In this document: piece by piece, positions 36,656 to 45,332 of the stretch
Numbering within the stretch: position 1 is the stretch's first letter
How the letters are laid out: each line of letters starts with the position of its first letter
NCBI RefSeq assembly: GCF_018139625.1
Contig: NZ_JAGSOH010000009.1
Location: 1-64,000, forward strand
Origin: Actinospica acidithermotolerans
Lineage (GTDB): Bacteria > Actinomycetota > Actinomycetes > Streptomycetales > Catenulisporaceae
DNA: 64,000 bases
Direction: 5' to 3'
Notes under the pieces: model-generated
Seen by the model: the letters and a program-made list of their open reading frames with translations, nothing else
Databases searched by the model: none
What the model was told of the DNA's origin: nothing
Program-made: the position numbers and the translations under genes

Positions 36656-37193
36656 CCGGTCGACCTCGTCGCTACCCGGATCAGCGCCGGCCGACTGCGG
36701 TGTGCATGCAGTAAGCGGCGACGTCTCCGTCGAGCGGGCCCGGCGGAGCGCCCATGGCAGGCCCCCTGGGCATATGTCTCCTCCGGGACCGGCCGCGGCG
36801 GAGGCTGCGGGGCCCGCAGGGACGTTGCGGCGACTCGTGGACTGGTAACACGCGGGGTATGCCGACGCGATGTCGGCATGCTCGAGCCCCCGGGTCCGAC
36901 CGCTTCGGCGCACGCCTAAAACATCAAGGGTTGAATACGGCGCGCGCGCCGTGCGATGAGCAGGCGGCGAACGCGGCTCCAAAAGTGATTTACCCGCTCG
37001 TGACCTGTCAAGGCACTAATAACTTGTTATAAGCGTGTATTAGCGCGGAGGCCGTCAGGGCCCGGTGGCGGTAATGTCTCTGTCGGCGCGAATGCGCCAG
37101 GCGGCAGGATGATGCCTTTCGCTTCACCTGTCCGCCGGGGGAACAGCCGCCCAATCCCGGACGGTACCCCTTGCTGCCATGAAGGAGCACGGC
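36656..37193. other. Gene-free stretch
   Basis: These 538 bases have no supported gene. Frames on both strands are short and lack ribosome sites. There is a local AT-rich patch at 36975-37040 (TGTCAAGGCACTAATAACTT) that could belong to a promoter for the small gene at 37194. Confidence 0.35.
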
Positions 37194-37346
37194 GTGATCC
37201 CGTGGAAGAAGTTCGCCGCGCGGGTCGCGGGTAAGTCCTCGTCGTTGGCGCGCGCGGTGCGCCGCAGCGGAGACAGGGTCGTCGCGATCTCGATCGTCGT
37301 CGACCCGTGGCTCATCCCGCTGGCCCACCACCTGCTGCGACGCTGA
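37194..37346 (+). CDS. Small basic, partly hydrophobic peptide
   Basis: The peptide has 50 residues from GTG 37194, with AAGGAG six bases upstream (the ATG at 37179 lies just before that site). The N-terminal half is basic and amphipathic (IPWKKFAARVAGKSS, LARAVRRSGD). The C-terminal half is hydrophobic (VVAISIVVDPWLIPLAHHLL) and ends in Arg-Arg. This could be a single-helix membrane peptide, and such peptides include type I toxin-like products, but no family match can be claimed. The strong ribosome site is the main support. Confidence 0.45.
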   Translation: MIPWKKFAARVAGKSSSLARAVRRSGDRVVAISIVVDPWLIPLAHHLLRR

Positions 37347-37900
37347 CGAGAGCAGGGCCCGGGCATCGGGCGACACCGACACCAGGGCCCTGCCTGCGAG
37401 GACTGAACCTCGACCGGAGGTGGGCCCCGTCCAGAACCTGTTCAGGGAATCGGGCGGGGTCTCACCATGCGCGGCACGCGGCGTCGCGAAGGCGCCGCGG
37501 ACGCCCGCACGACTATACCGCCGGCGGCGAAGCCGGTGGCGAAGAATCGGCGCAGAAAACGACGAGGAATACACATACTGCGAGTCCGCGGATATCAATG
37601 TCCCGGGTAAGTCGGGTAGTAGTCGGCCGGTGAAATCGTGAATAGCAACGGCCCTCGGGCAGAAGGCCGCCCTGGAGGCCGATTGCCGCCTGGCCCACGA
37701 CGGTGACGAACTCGGCGATCCCGACCGGCGGGCCGGTCGGGATCGCCGCGGGCGCGCTCGCGGCAGCGGCCCGCGCACTGCGGCTCCCGACCCGGCCGAA
37801 CTCGACATCCTCGCGCGCGACCGGCCGCCGGCCCGAGCCCGAGATGCGAAGTACGCGATCTCGGTGTCTCGGCGGGTCTGGGCGGTGTCACCATGGGGCC
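37347..37900. other. Gene-free stretch
   Basis: I see no supported gene in these 554 bases. Long frames crossing it on both strands look like composition shadows, without start sites. The promoter of the gene at 37901 is expected near its right end. Confidence 0.35.
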
Positions 37901-38791
37901 GTGAAGGATCAGGGGACAACAGGATGGTTCGACCAGGACTCCGCATGGTGGGTGAAGGCACATCGCGCGGCGGCCCACCTCCGGGACCTTGACCGGCTGG
38001 TCGGGGAGTATCGCGCCTCCGTTCCGTACGCGGTCACGGCCGAGCCGGCCGAAACCTCGGGCCGCGTGCCCTACCGGCTGCGCCTGTTGAAGCCGGTTCC
38101 CACGGTGATCAACGCGACGATCGGTGATGTCCTGAGCAACCTGCGGGCCGCACTCGAGAGCGTGGCGTACGAGATCGCGCGGCTCGGCGGCGGCGGGACG
38201 TTGACTGCCGAGCAGGAGCGGGCGCCCCAGTTCCCGATCTGCTCCACCCCGAACGACTTCGACGTGAAGTTCTTCAACGCGAGGAAGGCGCGGGGTCCCC
38301 TCTACGACGACCGGGCCCGTGCGGCGCTGCGCGCGGTCCAGCCCTTCGTGAACGTGGAGATGCTGCTGAACGAGGGCGCCGACATGGACTTGGACTACAC
38401 GCTGGCGTTCGAGCTGAGCGAACTGCACCGGCTCGATGTTCTGTGGAACATCGACAAGCACCGGCGGCTGGCCGTGGTGACCTGGTGGCCCGACGTCTTC
38501 TGGTGGACCAGCTTCGGACCGACGCAGCGCCGGCTGCTTCCGGGCGACGGCACGATGATGGACGGCTCGATCCTGTTCTACGTCGAAGGCGGCGACGAAG
38601 GCCAGGGCGACGTGAACCACGAGTTCAACCTGGCCCTCATCGACGACCCGGCACGCGCGGTCGGGCCCGAGCCGACGGCCGAGGACGCCGTCGACCTGCT
38701 CGCCCGCCTCCACGACCACGTCACCGGTTGGGTCCTGCCGGTGATCTTCGATCGGATGGCGTACGGCGCGCCGTCGGCCGGCGGCGCGTGA
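37901..38791 (+). CDS. Hypothetical protein with helical 'NLRAAL' module
   Basis: The protein has 296 residues from GTG 37901. The frame is open further upstream, but that part is low-complexity. The segment INATIGDVLSNLRAALESVA resembles a helical module seen in many uncharacterised actinobacterial proteins (pattern GD-x-hNLRsAL). HEPN-like folds have been suggested for such modules, but no catalytic HEPN motif is evident. The rest contains WNIDKHRRLAVVTWWPDVF and an acidic C-terminus. It is probably cytoplasmic. It stands alone, 165 bases before the next gene. Confidence 0.65.
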   Translation: MKDQGTTGWFDQDSAWWVKAHRAAAHLRDLDRLVGEYRASVPYAVTAEPAETSGRVPYRLRLLKPVPTVINATIGDVLSNLRAALESVAYEIARLGGGGTLTAEQERAPQFPICSTPNDFDVKFFNARKARGPLYDDRARAALRAVQPFVNVEMLLNEGADMDLDYTLAFELSELHRLDVLWNIDKHRRLAVVTWWPDVFWWTSFGPTQRRLLPGDGTMMDGSILFYVEGGDEGQGDVNHEFNLALIDDPARAVGPEPTAEDAVDLLARLHDHVTGWVLPVIFDRMAYGAPSAGGA

Positions 38792-38956
38792 TCAGGCAGG
38801 TCGGGTCTTTCCGAGACGCGGTCGGTGACCGCGGTCCCCGGGTTCGGACGCCACCGCGGGGCTCGTGACTGCGAACGCGCAATCGCCTGAATTCGTCCGG
38901 CCAAGGCGACTACGGTGAAGGACCACCGGGCCGTCCTGCGACCGCAAGGAGACGCT

Positions 38957-39394
38957 GTGATCCCCGTTCCGCCGAACCATCCCGGCACGCGGCCGGATGA
39001 GCCCATGCCTCCGCTGTTCACTGTTCGTGCGCTGTATGCGAGGCATGCGGATGTGAAGTCCTTCGACGCCGGCATCGAGGCCGCCCTCATCGAGGCCGAA
39101 CACGCTGGAGATTTCCGTGTGCTGCGCGCGGCGATCGCGGGCTACCTGTGGTCCGCGATCTGCGCGGAGCACGCGCTCGACCTCGGATCGCTGCCAGCGG
39201 ACCAGCGCGCCGATCTGCTGCGGGCGCGCATGCTTGAGTCGCTCGACGCCGGCCAGCGGCCGGCCGGCGCCTCGTCCCTCGTGGCTCAGCATGCGCGTCT
39301 GGACGAGCCGCTTCCGGATCTCGAGGGGCCGATGCGGGGTTTCCTCACCGACCCCGACGACGAGCCTCCCGCGGCAGCCGCGGCAGTACGTTGA
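38957..39394 (+). CDS. Hypothetical protein (possibly DUF6247-like)
   Basis: The protein has 145 residues from GTG 38957, with AAGGAG at 38946-38951. It is helical. DAGIEAALIEAEHAGDFRVL followed by LWSAICAEHALDL weakly recalls DUF6247 proteins of Streptomyces, which have no known function. The tail is acidic and proline/alanine-rich. It ends 92 bases from the convergent end of the next gene. Confidence 0.55.
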   Translation: MIPVPPNHPGTRPDEPMPPLFTVRALYARHADVKSFDAGIEAALIEAEHAGDFRVLRAAIAGYLWSAICAEHALDLGSLPADQRADLLRARMLESLDAGQRPAGASSLVAQHARLDEPLPDLEGPMRGFLTDPDDEPPAAAAAVR

Positions 39395-39485
39395 CGGGCG
39401 GCGCGCTGCGAGCGTGAAAGACGCCGGCCGTCGTCGCCGTCCGCGGCCCGTTCCCTGCGGACGGCGGTGCGCGAGGGCTTCGTCT

Positions 39486-40793
39486 CTAGTTCGGCGTGTC
39501 CGCTGCGCTGCCGGGCTGGTCCCGCAGGTGCAGGTGTTCGCCGGTCAGCCGCTGTGGGTCGACCAGGCAGTCTTGGGCTGCGCTGACGTGGCCGAGAGTG
39601 AAGTTGAAGAACCTGGTGGCGATCTTCGACCACGGATTGGTCAGGACGGCGCGTTTGTAGGATTCGTGCGGGTAGCGGCCGGGTTCCTCGATCCACGACG
39701 CCATGGAGGTTGCGGCGGCCTTGGCAGCGCGCGTGGGATTGGTGCCGGGAGTGCGCTTGTCCCACGCCAACCCGTGCTTCGCGGCGCTCCACCCCATGCT
39801 CGTGAGCTGACCGGGCGTCAGCGTGGTGCCGGCGGGAAGGAGTTTGCCGTACAGCTCGAAGGCGTGGTGCGCCGGCAGCGGGGCTTGCCCGTAGCGGTGG
39901 GCCATCAGCTTGCTGAGGTTCGCCGTGGCGTCGGCGGCGACGATCCCATGCCACAGGTCCAGCAGTTCGGCCTCGTGCCAGACACGAGAGCGTAGGGCGT
40001 CGCGAAGCGCCGTTGCCGTCTCCTGCACCGTCATCGCGGACTGCGGCAGGGTGTAGTGCAGTTGCGCCGGATGCCACTGGCCGGGCAGCGTCTCGGCATC
40101 CCAGGTCAGTGCGGTGGTCGGCGAGCTGGGATCGGGGCGAAGAAATCCGTCGGCCACGAGGCGGCGCAGAAGGCGCTCGTCGAGGTGGCGCTCGCCGTAC
40201 AGGCCCTGCTCGCCCTCTCCGTCGCGCGCCCAGTCTTCGGCACGCAGCACCTCGTCCTGGCCGCGGTGGCTCGCGCAGATCGCGAGCATGGCCCACGCCA
40301 ACAGCGGTTCGCCGGCCGCGATCTGCTCGATCGAGGACGGCGCGGGCCGGTCGAAGCCCCGGCACCACTCGGCAACGGCGGAGCGTCTGGCGATCTCCCG
40401 CGTGCCGGCGTTCGCTGCGGAGCACGTCTCGCACACGGCTGTGGCGCGCTGCTTCGGGCTGAGCACTTCGGATCTGCTCGTCACCGTAGGGACTCGTCCG
40501 CAGGAAAGGCAGGTACTTGCCGCATCGTGGGCGAGCGCGTGGGGCCGCAGCACGGCCGCGAGGACGGTGGCGTGCTCCACCCCGATGTCGGCAGCGATCT
40601 CGCCCGCCGCGTGGACCCAGCGTCCGCGGGCGTCGCGTTCCCAGTAGGCGGCCGCCGCCCGGTGCATCGCATCGTCGGCACCGAGCAGTTCCAAACCGAT
40701 CCCGCCCGGCAGCATCTGCGCGCCGGTCGGCGGACCGGGGGCAGCACCACCCGGGGCGAGGTTCGTCTCCTCGCTCGTGTTCGACGCCGCCAT
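39486..40793 (-). CDS. Paralogue A of an unrecognised zinc-ribbon family
   Basis: The protein has 435 residues from ATG 40793, with the purine-rich GGAGAAGGAGAAG directly upstream. The N-terminal domain includes AYWERDARGRWVHAAGEIAA, followed by CLSCGR and CETCSAAN, a C-x2-C...C-x2-C zinc-ribbon candidate. The middle carries LTWDAETLPGQWHPAQLHYT and the C-terminal third ASWIEEPGRYPHESYKRAVL. All three blocks recur in the same order in the protein at 41718-43742, which is divergently transcribed with a GIY-YIG-like gene between them. No known family or catalytic motif is recognised. The shared zinc ribbon suggests nucleic-acid binding. Confidence 0.7.
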   Translation of the reverse strand: MAASNTSEETNLAPGGAAPGPPTGAQMLPGGIGLELLGADDAMHRAAAAYWERDARGRWVHAAGEIAADIGVEHATVLAAVLRPHALAHDAASTCLSCGRVPTVTSRSEVLSPKQRATAVCETCSAANAGTREIARRSAVAEWCRGFDRPAPSSIEQIAAGEPLLAWAMLAICASHRGQDEVLRAEDWARDGEGEQGLYGERHLDERLLRRLVADGFLRPDPSSPTTALTWDAETLPGQWHPAQLHYTLPQSAMTVQETATALRDALRSRVWHEAELLDLWHGIVAADATANLSKLMAHRYGQAPLPAHHAFELYGKLLPAGTTLTPGQLTSMGWSAAKHGLAWDKRTPGTNPTRAAKAAATSMASWIEEPGRYPHESYKRAVLTNPWSKIATRFFNFTLGHVSAAQDCLVDPQRLTGEHLHLRDQPGSAADTPN

Positions 40794-41021
40794 CCGACTT
40801 CTCCTTCTCCGTCCCCATGACCTTGCTCGCGGCTCTCGCGGTGCGGGACATCGTGTACCCCGGCCACCCGTTCGAGCCGGGCACGTTCCCTCCCCAGCGC
40901 GGACCGGCCGCTGATCGGGTAAGCGAACTCTACGCGAGCGCTCGCGGAATCTGCCGCGGACCGGCCTCGCGCCATCGGGGCCATGACGTGAAGCGAGGCT
41001 TGAGGGAATCAAGACTGATAT

Positions 41022-41588
41022 TTGCCACCCGAGTTGGCAGTGAGAACCCTGAGGTTGCCCGGATCACTCGAAAACCGGGCGCCCGGCCCGGACTACCACT
41101 ACGTTCGTACGGTGGGAATCAGTCACACTCCGCCGGCCGCGGTGTACGTGGTCGGCCACCAGGACCTCGGCGCGGTGAAGGTCGGCGCCTGCCTGGAGCC
41201 TTCCGCCCGGCGAATCGCCCAACACGTTCGACGCGGATGGCAGCTGCTCGCCGTGTTCCCCACACCCACCGGATGGGACGCGGCCAGCATCGAACGGCGC
41301 GCGATCAAAGCCTTCACCCCGACCGTCCCCTGCGAGCACCGCGGGATCCGACGCCCGCTGCGCCCGGCCGGCGGCTTCCTACGCCCCGAGCAGATGCCGC
41401 AGTCCGGTGCCGGCGAAACGTTCGATGTATTCGAAGTCTCGCCGGCCAGAGCGGTGCTCGCACTCTGGTATCTCGAGGCGGATCACCGGGCACGGTACTA
41501 CCCGCCGAGCCTCGACGGCTCAGACCCCGAACAGCGTCACAGGGATCAGATATACGCCTGGGCCCGAACCAGGTATATCGTGCACTAG
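41022..41588 (+). CDS. GIY-YIG-like (T5orf172/MUG113-type) nuclease-fold protein
   Basis: The protein has up to 188 residues; the start is uncertain (TTG 41022, GTG 41040 or GTG 41112). The core reads VYVVGHQDLGAVKVGACLEP, then ARRIAQHVRRGW, and then WDAASIERRAI. This fits the GIY-YIG fold: the V-Y strand, a V-K-V-G strand replacing YIG, the conserved Arg, and the metal-binding Glu in IERR. T5orf172-type members are common in phages and mobile elements and probably cut DNA. The variant YIG strand leaves activity open. It lies between two divergent paralogues of an unknown family, 129 bases before the second. Confidence 0.7.
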   Translation: MPPELAVRTLRLPGSLENRAPGPDYHYVRTVGISHTPPAAVYVVGHQDLGAVKVGACLEPSARRIAQHVRRGWQLLAVFPTPTGWDAASIERRAIKAFTPTVPCEHRGIRRPLRPAGGFLRPEQMPQSGAGETFDVFEVSPARAVLALWYLEADHRARYYPPSLDGSDPEQRHRDQIYAWARTRYIVH

Positions 41589-41717
41589 CCTTCAGATCGA
41601 TCCTTTGCAACGTGGCCGCCGTTGCGGAGCGATCATGTTGAGCCGGACGAGGGCGGCACACCCGCCCCGCGACGTGCGAGAGAAGATCCCGACGGCCTCA
41701 CCCGGAGTTCCTTGAAG

Positions 41718-43742
41718 ATGGGCAAGCGCAGTTCCAGCAAGAAGCGGTCCCCCAGCGCCCGATCGTCCGCGGCCGCGGCCCAGAGACAGGCCCGGGAGGC
41801 CGACGTCGAGGTTGAGCCGGATCGGGACTTCGAGCACGTTGCCGCATCACTGCGCCGACATGCGCCGGTCCTCGAGATGGATCCCGACGTCGAGGTGGTG
41901 ACCGCGCCCGGCGGAATCGTCATCGAGCTCTACGGGCACGACGGGATCATTCACCAGGCCGCCGTCGAATACTGGTCGCGCGATGAACGGGGCCGCTACG
42001 TGCACCAGACCGCGCCCATCGCCCAGCGTCTCGGGGTGCGCTCGGCCACGACGCTGCCCAGGCACCTGAGGCTGCACGCGCGCGCCTACGACCCGGCGCT
42101 GGCCTGCCCGACGTGCGGCAAGACGACCCTGCTCGATAGCCGCAACGTCGCTCTACGCGTCGCCGGCCGCCCCGCGAGCCCGTGCAACGCCTGCGCGGCC
42201 GCCGACACCGCCCGCACCGCCGGGCGCGCGGAGATCGAGCGATGGTGCCGTGAGCTGCTCGCCGACCAGCAACGCGCCGACGAAGCAGAGATCATTCTCG
42301 GGGATCTGGTCGCCGGCTACGGTCTGCTCGCCCTGCTCACCGCGCACCGCGGCGAGGGCACGGTGATCCGCGTCGAGGACTTCCTGACCTACGACCAGGG
42401 CGAGCCGACCCTGATCGGCACCGCCGGCCTAGACGCCAACCTCCTGGCCGACCTGGTGCGCCGCGGGTACCTGACGGTGGACCCGAGGTCGCCGTCCCAC
42501 GCGTTCGCCTGGGACGAGACCGGCGCCGTCACCGGATGGCACCCCCTTAAAGCCCACTACACGACGCCGTGGACCGACCAGGGCCCCGCGCACAGTGCCG
42601 GATGGCTCGCGCGGAACCTGCGGACGGTGCGTCACACCGGAGAGGTGGTCGACGCCTGGTACCGGATCGTCGGCGCCGACGCCGCCGGATTCCTGGGCGC
42701 CATGATGCGCTGGCGCTACGGCTGCCCGCCCGCCTCACAGGTCAAGGACGAGGAGGTGGTGGACGCCGTCGTCCGCAAACGTCCCGCCTTCGACCCGGGC
42801 CAGCTCGCCGCGGTGGCGTGGTCTGCCGCCCAGTACGGATTCGGCGCCGCCAGCCGGTACGGCGGCGGCCGGAAGAACGCCGGGTCGAGCGCCGCGGGCG
42901 CGATGGTCCGCTGGCTGACCGAACCCAAAACCATCGCCTACGAATCCTACAAACGCCAGCCGCTGCTACACCCGTGGCCGCTCACCGCCCGCCAGTTCCT
43001 CGAGCACCACTTCGCCGCCGACCCGGCCGACTGGCAGCACACCCGCGCCGAGCGCGAAAAGCTACGGCCGGAGATCTTCTGCCCCTGCGAGCTCGCCACC
43101 GACCAGGACGGGCCCCTGGCCGGCTGGCCATCCGGCTACCACCGCGGCCAGGGCCCCACGCTGGAGGGAACCCGCCAGGTCTACCGGACGGCGGCCCGCC
43201 GCCAGGCCACTACGCCGACGAACCCCGAAGCCGTTAGTGCGTTCCAGGAGATCGACGCGCGCTGGCGGGCCGAACTGGCCGCGAGCGGGGTGGACGTCCG
43301 CGACGATCTTGCCCGCGCATGGATCGGCGTGATGTGCGCACGCGCCTTGATCCACACCCGCATGATGCTCGACCTGCGCCAGATCTCCTTCGAAGGATGG
43401 TGCGAGGCGCACCACCGGATCACATCAGACCTGGAATACGCCGCGCGCCACGACCTCGAAGCCGCTGCCGGCGCGCGCGAGCACACCCGCACCTCGATCT
43501 GGAGCCAGGCCTCCGACCAGCAGCGGACAGCTGTGGGAGCCTGGCTGCGCGACCGCCTCCAGAAAGTCACCAGCGACGTCGATGCCGTTCAGATCGATGC
43601 GGTGTGGCACGTCATCGAGCACCCTGAGCCCGAGTACAGTCCACCGGCCGCCCAGGTTCCGCGACAGCTCCCGGATCGGCACTGGACCTCCGAGGTCCAC
43701 CAGTCGGCAGGCGTCGGCACGGACTCACAGGATGAATCTTGA
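41718..43742 (+). CDS. Paralogue B of an unrecognised zinc-ribbon family
   Basis: The protein has 674 residues from ATG 41718, which begins a lysine/serine-rich basic tail (MGKRSSSKKRSPSARSS). Blocks matching paralogue A occur in order: EYWSRDERGRYVHQTAPIAQ, the zinc-ribbon pairs CPTCGK and CNACAAAD, FAWDETGAVTGWHPLKAHYT, and VRWLTEPKTIAYESYKRQPL. It differs by about 240 more residues, mostly a C-terminal helical extension. No enzyme motif is recognised. Gene duplication with divergent orientation around a GIY-YIG-like gene suggests the three form one module. I found no hydrophobic segments. Function is unknown; nucleic-acid binding is inferred from the zinc ribbon. Confidence 0.75.
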   Translation: MGKRSSSKKRSPSARSSAAAAQRQAREADVEVEPDRDFEHVAASLRRHAPVLEMDPDVEVVTAPGGIVIELYGHDGIIHQAAVEYWSRDERGRYVHQTAPIAQRLGVRSATTLPRHLRLHARAYDPALACPTCGKTTLLDSRNVALRVAGRPASPCNACAAADTARTAGRAEIERWCRELLADQQRADEAEIILGDLVAGYGLLALLTAHRGEGTVIRVEDFLTYDQGEPTLIGTAGLDANLLADLVRRGYLTVDPRSPSHAFAWDETGAVTGWHPLKAHYTTPWTDQGPAHSAGWLARNLRTVRHTGEVVDAWYRIVGADAAGFLGAMMRWRYGCPPASQVKDEEVVDAVVRKRPAFDPGQLAAVAWSAAQYGFGAASRYGGGRKNAGSSAAGAMVRWLTEPKTIAYESYKRQPLLHPWPLTARQFLEHHFAADPADWQHTRAEREKLRPEIFCPCELATDQDGPLAGWPSGYHRGQGPTLEGTRQVYRTAARRQATTPTNPEAVSAFQEIDARWRAELAASGVDVRDDLARAWIGVMCARALIHTRMMLDLRQISFEGWCEAHHRITSDLEYAARHDLEAAAGAREHTRTSIWSQASDQQRTAVGAWLRDRLQKVTSDVDAVQIDAVWHVIEHPEPEYSPPAAQVPRQLPDRHWTSEVHQSAGVGTDSQDES

Positions 43743-43778
43743 GCGCCCGGCTCGGCGGCCGCGAAGCGTCGTGTCCGG

Positions 43779-45146
43779 TCAGTCGAGCGGAACCTGCCAG
43801 GTGCCGCGTTCGATGATGTTGTAGCGCGGCATTCGACGTGAGACCCGTACATCCGGGTTGCTTCGGGGTCTCGGCGGCGTGCCGGGCAGGTGCTCGAGGC
43901 CTTCCTGCAATGTGCCGGTGTGCAGTGTGTCGACGGGGCAGCGCGCGCCGGAGCAGGGTCCGGTCGCGGTGTGGGGCCCACGACGGCACGGATCCGCCAG
44001 CGCGCAGCCGGATCCGCAGGCCAGCAGGCATCGCAGGTGGTTGAAGGCGTCCAGGGGGGCGTCCGCGCGCACGAGGTACCAGGTGCCCTCCCGCTCGCCC
44101 TGCTCGAGGCCGGCCGCGATCTGCGGGGTGCGTGGCAGGTGCAGGCGCTGCTCGTGGTGGCGCACCAGGAACAGCCGGTCGAGGATCTCGACCTGGTCGC
44201 CGGCGGGCTGCTCGCGCTCGAACCAGGCGGCCGCCTCCGGCCACGGGCCCGGTCCCCACAGCAGGTCGCAGGGGACGTAGGTGGTCTCGTACTGGGAGTC
44301 GTAGTGGGCGAGTTCGTCGTCGTTCGCCTTGGCCCTCACCAGAACGTAGGTCAGCCCCTCGGGCGGGAACGCCGGATTGAACTCGGCGAACGGCGCCCAA
44401 GTGATGATCCTGCCGTCGTCGCCCCAGCCGATCGCGACCACCTCGCGCGTGGCGGGCGCCGGGTAGAAGCGCCCGCCGGGCGTGAACGAACCCCAGAGCC
44501 GGTTGACGATCTCGGCCAGTTCACCGATCGCCTGCGCGGCCAGGTCCGGGGTGAGCAGCCGGTAGCCGGAGGAGTGGGCGATGCGGTCCCGGGCGTCCTT
44601 CAGGATCGACTCGTGGTGCCGGTTGCGCTGCCCGTGCAGCAGACCCTCGGCGCGCGCCCACTTCACCAGCGAATCGAACCTGCCGTTGAACCACATCGTC
44701 GTCCCGTCGCTCAGCCTCAGCCTCCACGAGTGGGGCTTGCGGAGCAGGTCGGTGGGAAGCTGTTCGACGAGGTCCGCGAAGCCGGCCGGGGTGAGCGTGT
44801 GCGGGGCGTGGTGCGCGTCGAGGAACGTGACGGACCCGTCGTGGTGGTCCATGAAGCGTTCCCTCAGCGCGTATTCGACCACCAGGCGGGCCCGGTCATG
44901 GGCGAGGGCGTATAGGTCGTAGAGCAGCACGCCGCGGGAGTAGAGCGTGCGCACCTGCTCGAACGTCTCGCGTACCCGGTCCGGGACCTGCTCGACGAGG
45001 TCGATGTGGCCGATCATCTGCTGAAGGAAGGCGGCCGCCTCCGCCGGGCGCGCCGCGGCACCCGCCCCGAGCGGCGTGGAGCGCAGCGAACGTTCGTCCG
45101 GCCGCTGCAACTCCTTGAACAGCTCCTCGGGTGCCTGGATGTCCAC
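43779..45146 (-). CDS. Hypothetical protein with Cys-rich C-terminus
   Basis: The protein has 455 residues from GTG 45146, with AGGAGG upstream; this is preferred to a TTG at 45251 that lies inside a hairpin. The first third is helical (AFLQQMIGHIDLVEQVPDRV). The middle has WRLRLSDGTTMWFNGRFDSL and RDRIAHSSGYRLL, which may form a HEPN-like four-helix unit, but this is weak. The C-terminus holds a cysteine cluster (LRCLLACGSGCALADPC, GPCSGARCP) that could bind metal or form disulfides. No family is recognised. It ends convergently 36 bases after paralogue B. Confidence 0.6.
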   Translation of the reverse strand: MDIQAPEELFKELQRPDERSLRSTPLGAGAAARPAEAAAFLQQMIGHIDLVEQVPDRVRETFEQVRTLYSRGVLLYDLYALAHDRARLVVEYALRERFMDHHDGSVTFLDAHHAPHTLTPAGFADLVEQLPTDLLRKPHSWRLRLSDGTTMWFNGRFDSLVKWARAEGLLHGQRNRHHESILKDARDRIAHSSGYRLLTPDLAAQAIGELAEIVNRLWGSFTPGGRFYPAPATREVVAIGWGDDGRIITWAPFAEFNPAFPPEGLTYVLVRAKANDDELAHYDSQYETTYVPCDLLWGPGPWPEAAAWFEREQPAGDQVEILDRLFLVRHHEQRLHLPRTPQIAAGLEQGEREGTWYLVRADAPLDAFNHLRCLLACGSGCALADPCRRGPHTATGPCSGARCPVDTLHTGTLQEGLEHLPGTPPRPRSNPDVRVSRRMPRYNIIERGTWQVPLD

Positions 45147-45242
45147 GCCGTCGTTCCTCCTGTTCCGGCTCCAGGCTAGGTCCACGGCCGCCGAGGACAC
45201 GACTGGTTTCGCCCGGCGCCGCGCGGCGAGCCGCGGCTTCAG

Positions 45243-45294
45243 CCGGCCCAAGCGGAGGGAGCGCCGCGTTCTCCGCTCCCTCCGCTTGGGCCGG
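45243..45294. terminator. Perfect 21-bp hairpin
   Basis: The left arm at 45243-45263 and the right arm at 45274-45294 are perfectly complementary, with a 10-base loop. The stem begins CCGGCCCAAGCGG. It lies 38 bases beyond the stop codon of the recombinase-like gene and upstream of GTG 45146, so a strong intrinsic-type terminator between the two minus-strand genes is the simplest reading. No T-tract follows on either strand. An insertion or recognition site for the recombinase is an alternative. Confidence 0.6.
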
Positions 45295-45332
45295 TGAATG
45301 CCGTGCGGCCGGCTCTCGGGATCCGCGGCGGT

